Source: Propionispora vibrioides (GTDB taxonomy: Bacteria > Bacillota > Negativicutes > Propionisporales > Propionisporaceae). Taken from it: a stretch of DNA of 64,000 nucleotides. The notes beneath the pieces were generated by a model. That model had not been told where the DNA came from. It made no database searches and worked only from the letters and a program-made list of their open reading frames with translations. The translations under genes were made by a program, and so were the position numbers. Numbering within the stretch: the first letter of the stretch is position 1; every line of letters starts with the position of its first letter. Shown piece by piece: positions 52,929-62,274 of the stretch. The DNA is taken from contig NZ_FODY01000015.1 of the NCBI RefSeq assembly GCF_900110485.1, positions 1-64,000 of the forward strand, written 5' to 3'.

Positions 52929-54269
52929 TCAACCCTGTTCTTTCTTCACTACATCAGCAATTTGCTTTACAATACGTTCCAGTTCAGGCAAGACCGGTCC
53001 TTCCGCCATAACCCGGATCAAAGGCTCCGTACCGGAGGGGCGAACCAGAATCCGGCCGTCTTCCCCCAGTTCCTGCTCACCGTCAGCAATGGCACCGGCA
53101 ATCCTGGCATTGTCCTGCCAGCCGTCTTTGGTCGCTACCCGGATATTGACCAGCATCTGCGGGAACCGGGTCATCACCTTAGCCAGTTCAGACATCTTCT
53201 TGCCGCTTTCCGTCAGGGCACTGATCAGTTGCAGCGCCGTCAGCACACCGTCACCGGTGGTACTGTGATCACCAAAAATAATGTGGCCCGACTGTTCGCC
53301 GCCTAACGCATAGCACTGTTCGCGCATAGCTTCCAGCACATAGCGGTCGCCCACTTGGGTGATCAGTACTTTGCCGCCGGCCTTTTTAATGGCCTGGTGC
53401 AGGCCGATGTTGCTCATGACCGTAGCCACCAGCGTATTATCTTTCAGCCTGCCTTGCCTCATCAGTTTCAATGCACAGATAACCATCATCTGGTCACCGT
53501 CCACTAGGGTACCGGTCTCATCCACAGCCAGGCAGCGGTCGGCATCACCGTCATGGGCGATGCCCAGATCGGCCTGGTGCTCCCTGACTGCCTGCTGCAG
53601 TCCTTCCATGTGGGTCGAACCGCAGTTGGCGTTAATATTGGTTCCGTTCGGTTTATTGTGCAGCACGACAACCTGTGCCCCCAGGCGCTTCAAGGCAACC
53701 GGCGCCACTTCATAGGCAGCTCCCTCAGCACAGTCAAGTACGATTTTCAGACCTTCAAAACGGCAATCGACCGTGCTCACCACATAATCAATATATTCTT
53801 TAATCAAGTCGTGATGGTGCAGAATGGTACCAATCGCCTCACCCGTCGGGCGCGGCATGGTATCGGTTTCAGCCAACACCAGCTCTTCCAGCTTTTCCTC
53901 AACAGCATCAGGCAGTTTATAGCCGGTGCCGGCAAAAAATTTGATGCCGTTATCGGGATAGGGATTGTGCGAGGCAGAAATAACGACTCCCGCCTGACCG
54001 CTGTATTTGCTGGTCAGATAGGCTACCGCCGGTGTCGGTACAACACCCAGCAGGACCGCTTTGCCGCCGGCCGAACAAATTCCCGCCGCCAAGGCCGCTT
54101 CCAGCATCTGACCGGAAATACGGGTATCCCGGCCGATATAGAAGACAGGCTCGGCATGTTCCTGCCCGAAAAGAGTCGTGGCCGCCCGCCCCAGTTTAAA
54201 TGCCAGCTCTGCCGTAAGCTGCGTATTGGCAACCCCGCGCACACCGTCTGTTCCAAAAAGTTTCCCCAT
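52929..54269 (-). CDS. glmM: Phosphoglucosamine mutase
   Basis: The 446-residue enzyme has the active-site phosphoserine Ser100 in VVISASHNPYPDNGIKFF, the metal-binding DGDADRCL loop, the substrate loop GGEQSGHIIFGDHSTTGDG and the phosphate-binding RPSGTEPLIRVMAE. It converts glucosamine-6-phosphate to the 1-phosphate. The cdaA-cdaR-glmM order is conserved in Firmicutes, and GlmM is known to inhibit CdaA in some species. Here one extra gene (FAD-dependent dehydrogenase) lies between cdaR and glmM. Confidence 0.97.
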   Translation of the reverse strand: MGKLFGTDGVRGVANTQLTAELAFKLGRAATTLFGQEHAEPVFYIGRDTRISGQMLEAALAAGICSAGGKAVLLGVVPTPAVAYLTSKYSGQAGVVISASHNPYPDNGIKFFAGTGYKLPDAVEEKLEELVLAETDTMPRPTGEAIGTILHHHDLIKEYIDYVVSTVDCRFEGLKIVLDCAEGAAYEVAPVALKRLGAQVVVLHNKPNGTNINANCGSTHMEGLQQAVREHQADLGIAHDGDADRCLAVDETGTLVDGDQMMVICALKLMRQGRLKDNTLVATVMSNIGLHQAIKKAGGKVLITQVGDRYVLEAMREQCYALGGEQSGHIIFGDHSTTGDGVLTALQLISALTESGKKMSELAKVMTRFPQMLVNIRVATKDGWQDNARIAGAIADGEQELGEDGRILVRPSGTEPLIRVMAEGPVLPELERIVKQIADVVKKEQG

Positions 54270-54295
54270 AAATGATGATTCTCCCTTCCTGCACT

Positions 54296-55891
54296 TTACC
54301 GTGATGTATATTTTCTGATGACCGCGGCTGCCGCATGCAGTCCGTCCAAAGCAGCGCTCATAATCCCGCCCGCATAGCCGGCACCTTCCCCGATAGGGTA
54401 TAAACCGCCCACATTGGCAGACAGGTAATTCTCGTCCCGTTTAAGCCGCACCGGCGCCGACGTTCTGGTCTCCACACCGGTCATAACCGCGCCGGGCTGG
54501 CCAAAGCCCCTGATCTTCCGGTCAAAATCCGGCAGGGCCTGAGCTAGCGTAGCGGTAACAAAATCGGGCAGGCATTTCTTAAGCTCGGCGTCCCTGACCC
54601 CAGGCCGGTAGCTGGGAACGGTCAGATAGGCCGCCGGCGCCATACCGGTCAGGAAATGTCCCACCGTTTGAACAGGAGCCTGGTAATTAGCCCCGCCACA
54701 CTGAAAAGCCAATTGCTCATAGTGGCGCTGAAACGCAATCCCGCTCAATACTTCACTGCCGCAATCCTCGGGATTGACATTGACCACCAAAGCGCTGTTT
54801 GCAATCCCCGAAGCACGGCTGTAATGGCTCATGCCGTTAGTAACCACACCGCCCTCTTCCGAGGCGGCAGCCACCACCAATCCGCCGGGGCACATGCAAA
54901 ACGAATAGGCCGTACGTCCAATAGCCTTATGGTGGTACACCAAGGCATAGTCGGCCGCCCCCAGGGCCGGATGCCCGGCCATAGGCCCATATTGGGCCTG
55001 ATCGATCAGCAACTGGGGGTGTTCAATACGCACGCCGATGGCAAACGGTTTCGCCTCCATAGCCACGCCCTTACCATACAGCATATGATAGGTGTCGCGA
55101 GCACTATGACCAATGCCAAACAACGCTACCGAACAGGGAATCAAGCGGGTTTCATTTACCATCAGTCCATCCAGACGGCCGTCTTTGATCACCATGTCGG
55201 TGACGCAGGCGCCGAACTCCACCTCGCCGCCCAGCGCGATAATGCGTTGGCGGATATGCTTCACAATTTGCCGCAGCTTGTCTGTCCCGATATGGGGCTT
55301 ATGAAGATAGCGGATCTCCGGGTCCGCTCCGGCTTCAACAAAAATATCGAGTACTTCCCGCATATACGGGTCCTGTACCCGGGTCGTCAATTTTCCGTCG
55401 GAAAATGTACCGGCCCCGCCTTCGCCAAACTGTACATTGGATAGCCCGTTAAACTGACCGGTTTGCCAGAAATGAGCCACATCGCGGCTACGGGTTTCCA
55501 CATCCTGCCCCCGTTCCAGAACCAGCGGGCGGTAACCGTATTCGGCTAAGGTCAGCGCCGCCAGCATACCGGCCGGCCCCAGTCCCACAACGACAGGACG
55601 TGCGGCCAGCACTTCCGGTCCCGACACAAGCGGCATTTTAGCCTCTTCCTGCAGCAGAGCAACGTCCTTGTCCCCCCGCAGCCGGGACAGCACCTGTCCT
55701 TCGGGCAAACGGGTTTTCACTTCCAGTGAATAGACAAAGGTAATATTATTTTTTCTTCTGGCATCCAGCGCCCGGCGGCTAATGACCGTTTCGCTCACGG
55801 CCTCCACCGGGATTCGCAGCTTTTTTGCCGCCAGCTCGGCTAATGACCTGGTACTGTCAATGGACACCCTGAGATTGGTTATACGTAACAA
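54296..55891 (-). CDS. Uncharacterised FAD-dependent dehydrogenase (COG2509 type)
   Basis: The 531-residue protein has an N-terminal region seen in this group (VYSLEVKTRLPEGQVLSRLR) and the FAD motif PVVVGLGPAGMLAALTLAEY. SNVQFGEGGAGTFSDGKLTT follows, with YPIGEGAGYAGGIMSAALDG at the C-terminus. It is assigned to the conserved but uncharacterised FAD-dependent dehydrogenase family; the reaction is unknown. It starts with TTG 55891 and AAGGTGG ten bases upstream. Its place between cdaR and glmM is shared with other Negativicutes only as an inference. Confidence 0.85.
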   Translation of the reverse strand: MLRITNLRVSIDSTRSLAELAAKKLRIPVEAVSETVISRRALDARRKNNITFVYSLEVKTRLPEGQVLSRLRGDKDVALLQEEAKMPLVSGPEVLAARPVVVGLGPAGMLAALTLAEYGYRPLVLERGQDVETRSRDVAHFWQTGQFNGLSNVQFGEGGAGTFSDGKLTTRVQDPYMREVLDIFVEAGADPEIRYLHKPHIGTDKLRQIVKHIRQRIIALGGEVEFGACVTDMVIKDGRLDGLMVNETRLIPCSVALFGIGHSARDTYHMLYGKGVAMEAKPFAIGVRIEHPQLLIDQAQYGPMAGHPALGAADYALVYHHKAIGRTAYSFCMCPGGLVVAAASEEGGVVTNGMSHYSRASGIANSALVVNVNPEDCGSEVLSGIAFQRHYEQLAFQCGGANYQAPVQTVGHFLTGMAPAAYLTVPSYRPGVRDAELKKCLPDFVTATLAQALPDFDRKIRGFGQPGAVMTGVETRTSAPVRLKRDENYLSANVGGLYPIGEGAGYAGGIMSAALDGLHAAAAVIRKYTSR

Positions 55892-55914
55892 ATGGTTTCA
55901 ACCACCTTATACTA

Positions 55915-55992
55915 TTATTCCATGAAAATCACGACCATCTTTGCGGTCTTTTTGCTCACCACTTCGTTGTCGTCAATCGGTGCAGGAACCAC
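55915..55992 (-). CDS. Possible 25-residue small protein
   Basis: GTG 55992 follows GGAGG (11 bases) or GAGG (4 bases) upstream. The frame encodes VVPAPIDDNEVVSKKTAKMV followed by VIFME. It ends 23 bases before the FAD-dehydrogenase start. Composition and codon use look protein-like, but the length gives little statistical support. Confidence 0.3.
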   Translation of the reverse strand: MVPAPIDDNEVVSKKTAKMVVIFME

Positions 55993-56317
55993 TACACCTC
56001 ATTCCTCCGCCTTGTGGCGAACAAAAAAGCCTCGCAAAGCTCATCACGTTTTTCAGGGGATAATAGTATTGTATTACTGTTGTGCCGGCCCCGTGAACCG
56101 GGTACCGGCGATTTGGCAAAACACATGAAAAAAACCGGCTGTATAGCATGTATAGCATGACTGCACCTCATCTATTATATACTATCGCCGGTTATAGGAA
56201 AAGTATGTTATTTAGTTGTGGTCAATCCGTATTTAGGGAACCGCTGACACAATAAGCTTGTCGGCCTGACGACAAAAGTTCATTCAGGCCGCGTAATGCA
56301 AATTAATCAGCAGTTTC
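55993..56317. other. Gap between cdaR and the FAD-dehydrogenase gene
   Basis: Besides the repeat at 56239-56320 it holds several GC-rich hairpins (for example around 56090-56115) but no recognised RNA family. Confidence 0.4.
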
Positions 56318-56320
56318 TTA
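56239..56320. repeat. Non-coding repeat, family B, copy 2 (short form)
   Basis: About 82 bases match both outer parts of 36299-36459 and lack its middle. Ends are imperfect inverted repeats, and GGCCTG/CAGGCC form an inner stem. The right end coincides with the cdaR stop codon. Confidence 0.6.
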
Positions 56321-57262
56321 GGGAAGCTTCGGCTTGGCCGGCTCAACGCTGCGTCCTACCTCAATATGAAGGAGGATGCTGCTGCGGGCGGCAGTGATAT
56401 TTTCACCCAACTGCAGCTTGACTTCACGATCGACATTTTTATCAATGCCGGACAAATTGACCGGCTCGGTATAAACCGCATCAATTTTACCGACTTCTTT
56501 CGGATCACCGGAAATTTCCACTTTATCCGGTTCGCTCGTAATGCTCTTTAAGACAATGCCTGGCCCCAGTTCTCCGGACAGAATGGTTTTTATATCCACC
56601 ATCTTTTTCGTTACATTTTGCACCAGATTCATATTGACCGTCACATTGGAGGGGTTTAACAGCACCCCTTCCTGCTTTTTGCTTTCCTTATTAAGCGGCG
56701 TTACCGGAACGCTGGCAGTAAAATCGGTCGTTTGCCCGTCCACATCCACTGTAGCCACCAGCCGGTCCACCGCGTTAATCAGGCTGCGCGGCCCCTGAAT
56801 GGTGATCAGATCGGTATCGGCCGTCACCTTCCCGACGACCATACCAGGCGGCAGCGAGCCGGTAAAGCGGATTTCCACAGGCATCTTTTTGCTGGAAATC
56901 GGGTCCAGCGTGATGGTCACCGTATCCGGTGTAATCTCCAGAAGCTCCAGCCCGTTAGGCAGCGTAGCGCTGACCTGGGCGGTATATTTACCTTCGGTGG
57001 CGTTTTTCAGATCCAGATAGGCTTTCACATCCTGGGGCCGCAAACCATAAATCAGGCTCCGTGACCCTCGGACCTTAACCTTGACCTCATCGGGAACATC
57101 CATCGCCGCCAGTGTAGTACTCAGGCTGCGAATTTCCAACGGCACTTGCAAGCTGGTTTCAATCGGGGGGTTTTGCTCGTTCATTACATAAATCCAAAGA
57201 ACAGCGGCCATAATCAGGGCCAGTATTTTGGGGATAATGTGCTTACCTGGCATTCTATCCAT
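56318..57262 (-). CDS. cdaR: YbbR-domain regulator of diadenylate cyclase
   Basis: The 314-residue protein has one N-terminal membrane span (IIPKILALIMAAVLWIYVMN, ending in the typical NEQNPP) and then repeated YbbR domains outside the membrane (for example LPNGLELLEITPDTVTITLD, LPPGMVVGKVTADTDLITIQ, PGIVLKSITSEPDKVEISGD). CdaR interacts with CdaA and modulates c-di-AMP synthesis. Its ATG shares one base with the cdaA stop (TAATG), so translation is coupled. Confidence 0.92.
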   Translation of the reverse strand: MDRMPGKHIIPKILALIMAAVLWIYVMNEQNPPIETSLQVPLEIRSLSTTLAAMDVPDEVKVKVRGSRSLIYGLRPQDVKAYLDLKNATEGKYTAQVSATLPNGLELLEITPDTVTITLDPISSKKMPVEIRFTGSLPPGMVVGKVTADTDLITIQGPRSLINAVDRLVATVDVDGQTTDFTASVPVTPLNKESKKQEGVLLNPSNVTVNMNLVQNVTKKMVDIKTILSGELGPGIVLKSITSEPDKVEISGDPKEVGKIDAVYTEPVNLSGIDKNVDREVKLQLGENITAARSSILLHIEVGRSVEPAKPKLP

Positions 57263-58083
57263 TATGACGACTGCCTCCAGTTTAAATAATCGGTGATCTT
57301 AACATGTTTCTTGATGGTAAATAGCGGGCGCAAATGCTCCCGCAGGCTCTCCATATCCAGATGGCGCAGCAGCCGGCCGCCTCTGGCCAGTGAAATAATG
57401 CCCGTTTCCTCGCTGACTACGATGACTACCGCGTCGGTTTGCTCCGATATGCCGATAGCCGCCCGGTGCCGTGTCCCCAGTTCCTTGTTGAGGCTGCGGT
57501 CTTCCGTAAGCGGCAAAAGACAGCCGACAGCAATGATGCGGTCGCCGCGCAAGATAGCGGCGCCATCATGCATCGGGGTATTGGGAATAAAAATATTGAT
57601 CAGAAATTCATTGGATACCAGGCCATCCACTTTGATACCCGATTCGATATAATCGCTTAAACCGGTTTCCTGCTCCAGCACCAATAACGCACCGATTTTA
57701 TTTTTGGACAATACGGCGATGCCCTTGGCCATTTCGTCGACCAACAGCTCCGCTTCCTCTTCATTTAAAAAGACCCGCTTGCGAAACACATTGCCCCGCC
57801 CCAATTGCTCCAGCGCCCGCCTAAGCTCAGGCTGAAACACCACCGGCAAGGCCACCAGAAAAGCCGTCATCGTCTTTTGCATCAGCCAGTTGATAACATT
57901 GAGATCAAGCCATTTACTGACTAATGTAGCCATTAATAATACCATAAGTCCTTTAACCAGTGCCAGCGCCCGTGTGTCCTTAATCATCACGTACAGCTTA
58001 TAGAGCACGACGGCTACCAACACAATATCAACAATGTCCAACAGACCGATTGTCGATAATATCCCCCGAATTTGCAGCAGCAT
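57262..58083 (-). CDS. cdaA: Diadenylate cyclase
   Basis: The 273-residue protein has three N-terminal membrane spans and a DAC domain with the catalytic motifs MHDGAAILRG (Asp173-Ala175) and GTRHRAA (205-207). It joins two ATP into c-di-AMP, which governs potassium and osmolyte transport and cell-wall balance. AAGGGG is eight bases before ATG 58083. The 308 bases upstream are mostly a family A repeat, so the promoter probably lies between 58084 and 58190 or the gene is read from upstream. Confidence 0.95.
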   Translation of the reverse strand: MLLQIRGILSTIGLLDIVDIVLVAVVLYKLYVMIKDTRALALVKGLMVLLMATLVSKWLDLNVINWLMQKTMTAFLVALPVVFQPELRRALEQLGRGNVFRKRVFLNEEEAELLVDEMAKGIAVLSKNKIGALLVLEQETGLSDYIESGIKVDGLVSNEFLINIFIPNTPMHDGAAILRGDRIIAVGCLLPLTEDRSLNKELGTRHRAAIGISEQTDAVVIVVSEETGIISLARGGRLLRHLDMESLREHLRPLFTIKKHVKITDYLNWRQSS

Positions 58084-58190
58084 ACCATAAACCCCTTATT
58101 AATTATATATAAAATAAATAGTTCACTACATTATTCTACCCAGTATCAGGAAAAACCTTTAGCCAATTTTGCGAGTTTATAAAAAAATAT

Positions 58191-58370
58191 CTCCGGTCCA
58201 GTGGTTTGCCCACTCTGAAAGCATAATTGCTTCACAGTTTTTTTTCCGCAATGCTTTGTTGTCGTCGGTTTACATATATATGATATGCGCACCTTCTCCG
58301 CCAAAACCTTGCAAAAAATTCCCGCGAATTATTTTACGCTTTCAGAACGGACAGACCACTAGCACCGGAG
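58191..58370. repeat. Inverted-ended non-coding repeat, family A, copy 1
   Basis: It is bounded by CTCCGGT/ACCGGAG and longer imperfect arms (58200-58221 with 58339-58360). Read on the minus strand it aligns over its whole length with 63252-63403, sharing for example AATTCGCGGGAATTTTT and GCATTGCGGAAAAA. It has no coding capacity and fills the gap between ilvE and cdaA. Confidence 0.75.
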
Positions 58371-58391
58371 ATATTGCTGCTAAAGAGCAAC

Positions 58392-59462
58392 TTATCCTTT
58401 TGTTACCGTTTCGACCCAGCCAAATTTGTCCGACTCCCCACCTTGCTGCAGCCCTGTGATATAGTCAAATAACCGCTGCGCCAATTTTCCTGTCTGGTTA
58501 TTATTTATCGTTATCTTATGTCCCTTCCAGGAAAGCTCGCCAACCGGCGAAATGACGGCTGCCGTACCGGAGCCGAAGACTTCTTCCAGCGTCCCCTTGG
58601 CGTGGGCTTCGTACACTTCTTCAATGGAAATCTGACGTTCCACCGCGTTGATGCCCCAGTCCCTGAGCACCTCCAGCACCGTCCGGCGGGTAATGCCGCT
58701 TAGGATGCTGCCGTTTAAAGCCGGCGTAATCACTTCGCCGTTGATTTTGAACAGAATGTTCATGGTGCCCACTTCTTCTATGTACTTACGATGAATGGCA
58801 TCAAGCCACAGCACCTGGGTAAAGCCTTCCTTCTTGGCTTCCACCTGAGCTCTCAGGCTCATGGCATAATTGGCCGGCGTTTTGGCTTCGCCCAGGCCGC
58901 CCGGCGTAGCCCGTACGTATTTATCCTCCACCTTGATGCTGACCGGATTAAAGCCCGCCGCGTAGTAGGCGCCGACTGGCGACAAAATGATAAACAGGCG
59001 GTAGGTGTCGGATACCTTAACACCTACATACGGATCGGTGGCAATAATGAACGGCCGGATATAGAGCGAGGTGCCGCGCTTATGGGGAACCCAGTCCTTC
59101 TCGGTTTCCAGCAACTGAAACAGTCCGGCTTTCACTTCTTCCACATTAATCCGCGGAATACACAGATGATCGGCGGAACGGTTGAAGCGGTTCAGATAGT
59201 CATTCACCCGGAAGACAACAATCCGGTTGTCCTCGGTCCGGAAGGCCTTGATCCCTTCAAAAATGGCCTGCCCGTAGTGCAAGGTCATGTTGGAGGGAGA
59301 AGCCTCAAACTCCTCATACGGCACAATTCTGGCCGAATGCCAGCCCTTTCCCGTCTCATAATCCATAACAAACATGTGATTGGTAAAAATCGTGCCAAAC
59401 CCCAACTGTTCTTCCGACGGTATGGTGCGCAAAATCTCTGTCATGGTTACTGGAACTGCCAT
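58392..59462 (-). CDS. ilvE: Branched-chain amino acid aminotransferase
   Basis: The 356-residue fold-IV PLP enzyme has the BCAT signatures LHYGQAIFEGIKAFRTEDN, RFNRSADHLCIPRI, the pyridoxal lysine region EAKTPANYAMSLRAQVEAKK and IEEVGTMNILFKINGEVITP ... EVFGSGTAAVISPVG. It interconverts Leu, Ile and Val with their 2-keto acids using glutamate. GGGGG precedes ATG 59462. It follows argH on the same strand after a 138-base gap with a large hairpin. Confidence 0.95.
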   Translation of the reverse strand: MAVPVTMTEILRTIPSEEQLGFGTIFTNHMFVMDYETGKGWHSARIVPYEEFEASPSNMTLHYGQAIFEGIKAFRTEDNRIVVFRVNDYLNRFNRSADHLCIPRINVEEVKAGLFQLLETEKDWVPHKRGTSLYIRPFIIATDPYVGVKVSDTYRLFIILSPVGAYYAAGFNPVSIKVEDKYVRATPGGLGEAKTPANYAMSLRAQVEAKKEGFTQVLWLDAIHRKYIEEVGTMNILFKINGEVITPALNGSILSGITRRTVLEVLRDWGINAVERQISIEEVYEAHAKGTLEEVFGSGTAAVISPVGELSWKGHKITINNNQTGKLAQRLFDYITGLQQGGESDKFGWVETVTKG

Positions 59463-59497
59463 TATTAAAGCCCCCTACTTATTTTTAGTTTGAGCCA

Positions 59498-59551
59498 GAG
59501 GCTGGTTAAAGATCCGGGGCGTACCGCCCGCTTTGGTCTTTAACCAGCCTC
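59498..59551. terminator. Intercistronic hairpin between argH and ilvE
   Basis: A 15-base perfect stem (59498-59512 with 59537-59551) holds an inner GGGCG/CGCCC pairing. There is no T-run, so it may stabilise or attenuate rather than fully terminate. Confidence 0.55.
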
Positions 59552-59600
59552 AATATCTTTCAGAATATGAAATTACCGCGAAGCTACTCGTTTTTATTCA

Positions 59601-61016
59601 TTATATGTTGCCTTTTGTATACATGTCAAGTGTTGTTCGTTCTTTATTCATCATATTTTGGGCAACTGTAAGCTCTTGTCTCACTTGCGTGGACGATGTA
59701 CCGCCATAGGAGTTACGGGCATCAACACAGGTTTCAATCTTGATGGCTTCCAGAATATCCGCTTCAAACAGCTCGGAAAAGGCTTTGAATTCGTCTAACG
59801 TCACATCCATCAGCCATTTGTTATGCTCAATACAATAGGCGACAGCCTTGCCGACCACTTCGTGAGCCTGGCGGAAAGGAAGTCCTTTTTTCACCAGATA
59901 ATCGGCCATATCGGTGGCATTGGAGAAATCGTTGCGCAGCACCTGGCGCATCCGGTTCTCATTGACCCTCATGTCGCGCAGCATGGAAGCATAGGTGGTC
60001 AGACTGAATTTCAGCGTGTCAATGGCGTCAAACAGTCCTTCCTTATCCTCCTGCAGATCCTTATTGTAGGCCAGCGGCAGTCCCTTGGACACCGTCAGAA
60101 TTCCCATCAGGTGACCAAATACCCGGCCGGTCTTGCCGCGCACCAATTCCGCCACATCGGGATTCTTCTTCTGTGGCATAATGCTCGAGCCGGTACAATG
60201 GGCATCGTCCAGTTCAATGAATGAAAACTCACTGGAAGACCAGAGAATGATTTCTTCGCTGATCCGGCTCAAATGCATCATCAAAATGGAAGCGAAAGAA
60301 AGGAACTCCATAATGTAATCCCGGTCGCTTACCGCGTCCATGCTATTTTCGTACACCTGGCTGAATTTGAGCTGCTCGGCCACATAGTGCCGGTCAATCG
60401 GGAAGGTAGTCCCGGCCAGGGCGCCGGCTCCCAGCGGCATGATATCGGTATGTTCCCACACGCCTTGCAGGCGGTTAAAGTCCCGGCCCAGCATAAAGAA
60501 GTAGGCCAGCAGGTGATGGGAGAACAATATGGGCTGGGCCCGCTGCAAATGAGTATAACCGGGCATAACCGTGTGGGGATATTTAGCGGCCACGTCCAGG
60601 ATAGCCTGCTGCATATCCATGATCAGTCCGGCAATATGCCGGATTTCCTTTTTCAGGTACATATGGGTATCCAGCGCCACCTGGTCATTGCGGCTGCGGG
60701 CAGTATGCAGCTTGCCGCCTACCGCCCCGATCCGTTCGGTCAGCCGTTTTTCAATATTCATATGGATATCTTCCAGGGAAATTTCAAAGGAAAAATGTCC
60801 GGCCTCAATCTCAGCAAGAATCGCGGTAAGCCCTTCAATGATCGTGTCCGCCTCTCCGGCGCTGATAATGCCGCACTTAGCCAGCATGCGGGCATGGGCG
60901 ATGCTGCCGGCAATATCTTCCCGGTACATCCGCTGATCAAAAGAAATGGAGGAGGTAAACTCCTCCACCATCACGTCGGTACTTTTGGCGAAACGTCCGC
61001 CCCAAAGCTTTGACAT
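59601..61016 (-). CDS. argH: Argininosuccinate lyase
   Basis: The 471-residue enzyme of the fumarase/aspartase superfamily has [20 protein letters not shown] and the catalytic flexible loop [20 protein letters not shown]. It cleaves argininosuccinate into arginine and fumarate. The frame is open from 61025, but ATG 61016 follows the argG stop by one base (TAGTATG) and is properly spaced from AGGAGA. It is the last gene of the arg group; the length is normal. Confidence 0.96.
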   Translation of the reverse strand: MSKLWGGRFAKSTDVMVEEFTSSISFDQRMYREDIAGSIAHARMLAKCGIISAGEADTIIEGLTAILAEIEAGHFSFEISLEDIHMNIEKRLTERIGAVGGKLHTARSRNDQVALDTHMYLKKEIRHIAGLIMDMQQAILDVAAKYPHTVMPGYTHLQRAQPILFSHHLLAYFFMLGRDFNRLQGVWEHTDIMPLGAGALAGTTFPIDRHYVAEQLKFSQVYENSMDAVSDRDYIMEFLSFASILMMHLSRISEEIILWSSSEFSFIELDDAHCTGSSIMPQKKNPDVAELVRGKTGRVFGHLMGILTVSKGLPLAYNKDLQEDKEGLFDAIDTLKFSLTTYASMLRDMRVNENRMRQVLRNDFSNATDMADYLVKKGLPFRQAHEVVGKAVAYCIEHNKWLMDVTLDEFKAFSELFEADILEAIKIETCVDARNSYGGTSSTQVRQELTVAQNMMNKERTTLDMYTKGNI

Positions 61017-61017
61017 A

Positions 61018-62226
61018 CTATCCATTCTCCTTCTGCATCAGCGCCCGGACTTTTAACGGCAGACCGAAGAGGTTGATGAAGCCTTCTGCGTCTTTCTGGT
61101 TGTATACTTCGTCGCGGCCGAAAGTGACAAAGCCTTCATGATATAAGGAGTACGGCGATTTGGCACCGGCACTGATGATATTGCCTTTATACAGTTTCAG
61201 CCGGACCACACCGCTGACCGTCTGCTGGGTGGTATTGACAAACGCGTCCAGCGCTTCCCGGAGCGGTGAGAACCACATGCCGTCATAAACCAGCTCGGCG
61301 TAGCGGACAGCCACTTGTTCCTTGTAATGCAGCGTAGCGCGATCCAGGGTCAAATATTCCAATTCCCGGTGGGCATAGTACAAAATCGATCCACCCGGAT
61401 TTTCATATACACCGCGGGATTTCATGCCTACCAAACGGTTCTCCACTATATCGGTGATGCCGATGCCGTTGGCGGCGCCCAGGGCGTTGAGTTTTTCCAA
61501 TAAAGCCACGGCGTCCATTTTTTCACCGTCAACCGCTACCGGAATACCTTTTTCAAAAGTAACTTCCACATAGGTCGGTTTATCAGGCGCTTTTTCCGGC
61601 GTTGTGGTAACCATATAAACATCGTCCTGCGGTTCGTTCCAGGGATCTTCCAGGTCGGCGCCTTCATGGCTTAAGTGCCAGATATTGCGGTCCATGCTGT
61701 AGGGTCTTTTCTTGGTGACAGGTACCGGAATGCCGTGTTTTTCAGCATAATCAATGGCGTCTTCCCGGGAACGGATGTCCCAGAGCCGCCAGGGAGCGAT
61801 AATCTGCAAATGCGGAGCCAGTGCTTTTACGGTCAATTCAAAGCGTACCTGATCGTTGCCTTTGCCGGTAGCACCGTGACAGATGGCGTCAGCGCCTTCC
61901 TTCTCGGCAATTTCCACCATCGCCTTGGCAATGATCGGCCGGGCAAAGGAAGTGCCCAACAGGTATTTGCCTTCGTAAATGGCGCCTGCCTTCAGTGTCT
62001 GCCATACGTATTCTTCCACAAAAGGTTTGGTCAAATCTTCAATGTATACCTTGCTGGCGCCCGATTTAATCGCTTTTTCCCGGACCGGTGCCAGCTCGTC
62101 ACCTTGTCCGACATCGGCGCACATAGCAATAACTTCACACTGATAGTTTTCTTTCAGCCACGGAATAATAACCGACGTATCCAGGCCACCTGAATAGGCC
62201 AAAACCACTTTTTTAATACTGCTCAT
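61018..62226 (-). CDS. argG: Argininosuccinate synthase
   Basis: The 402-residue enzyme has the N-type ATP pyrophosphatase motif [17 protein letters not shown] at the N-terminus and the substrate-binding [20 protein letters not shown]. It joins citrulline and aspartate at the cost of ATP. Translation is virtually coupled to argH downstream. It follows argF after a 48-base gap, giving a compact argF-argG-argH order. Confidence 0.97.
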   Translation of the reverse strand: MSSIKKVVLAYSGGLDTSVIIPWLKENYQCEVIAMCADVGQGDELAPVREKAIKSGASKVYIEDLTKPFVEEYVWQTLKAGAIYEGKYLLGTSFARPIIAKAMVEIAEKEGADAICHGATGKGNDQVRFELTVKALAPHLQIIAPWRLWDIRSREDAIDYAEKHGIPVPVTKKRPYSMDRNIWHLSHEGADLEDPWNEPQDDVYMVTTTPEKAPDKPTYVEVTFEKGIPVAVDGEKMDAVALLEKLNALGAANGIGITDIVENRLVGMKSRGVYENPGGSILYYAHRELEYLTLDRATLHYKEQVAVRYAELVYDGMWFSPLREALDAFVNTTQQTVSGVVRLKLYKGNIISAGAKSPYSLYHEGFVTFGRDEVYNQKDAEGFINLFGLPLKVRALMQKENG

Positions 62227-62274
62227 TTTTCAAAATCCCCCTATTTACTTATGTATCCGACTATGGATTTTTCT

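Noticed and set aside
54656-55444. 262-codon open frame opposite the FAD-dependent dehydrogenase gene
   Set aside because: Antisense shadow of a conserved flavoprotein.
60273-61013. 246-codon open frame opposite argH
   Set aside because: Antisense shadow of argH, whose motifs are complete.
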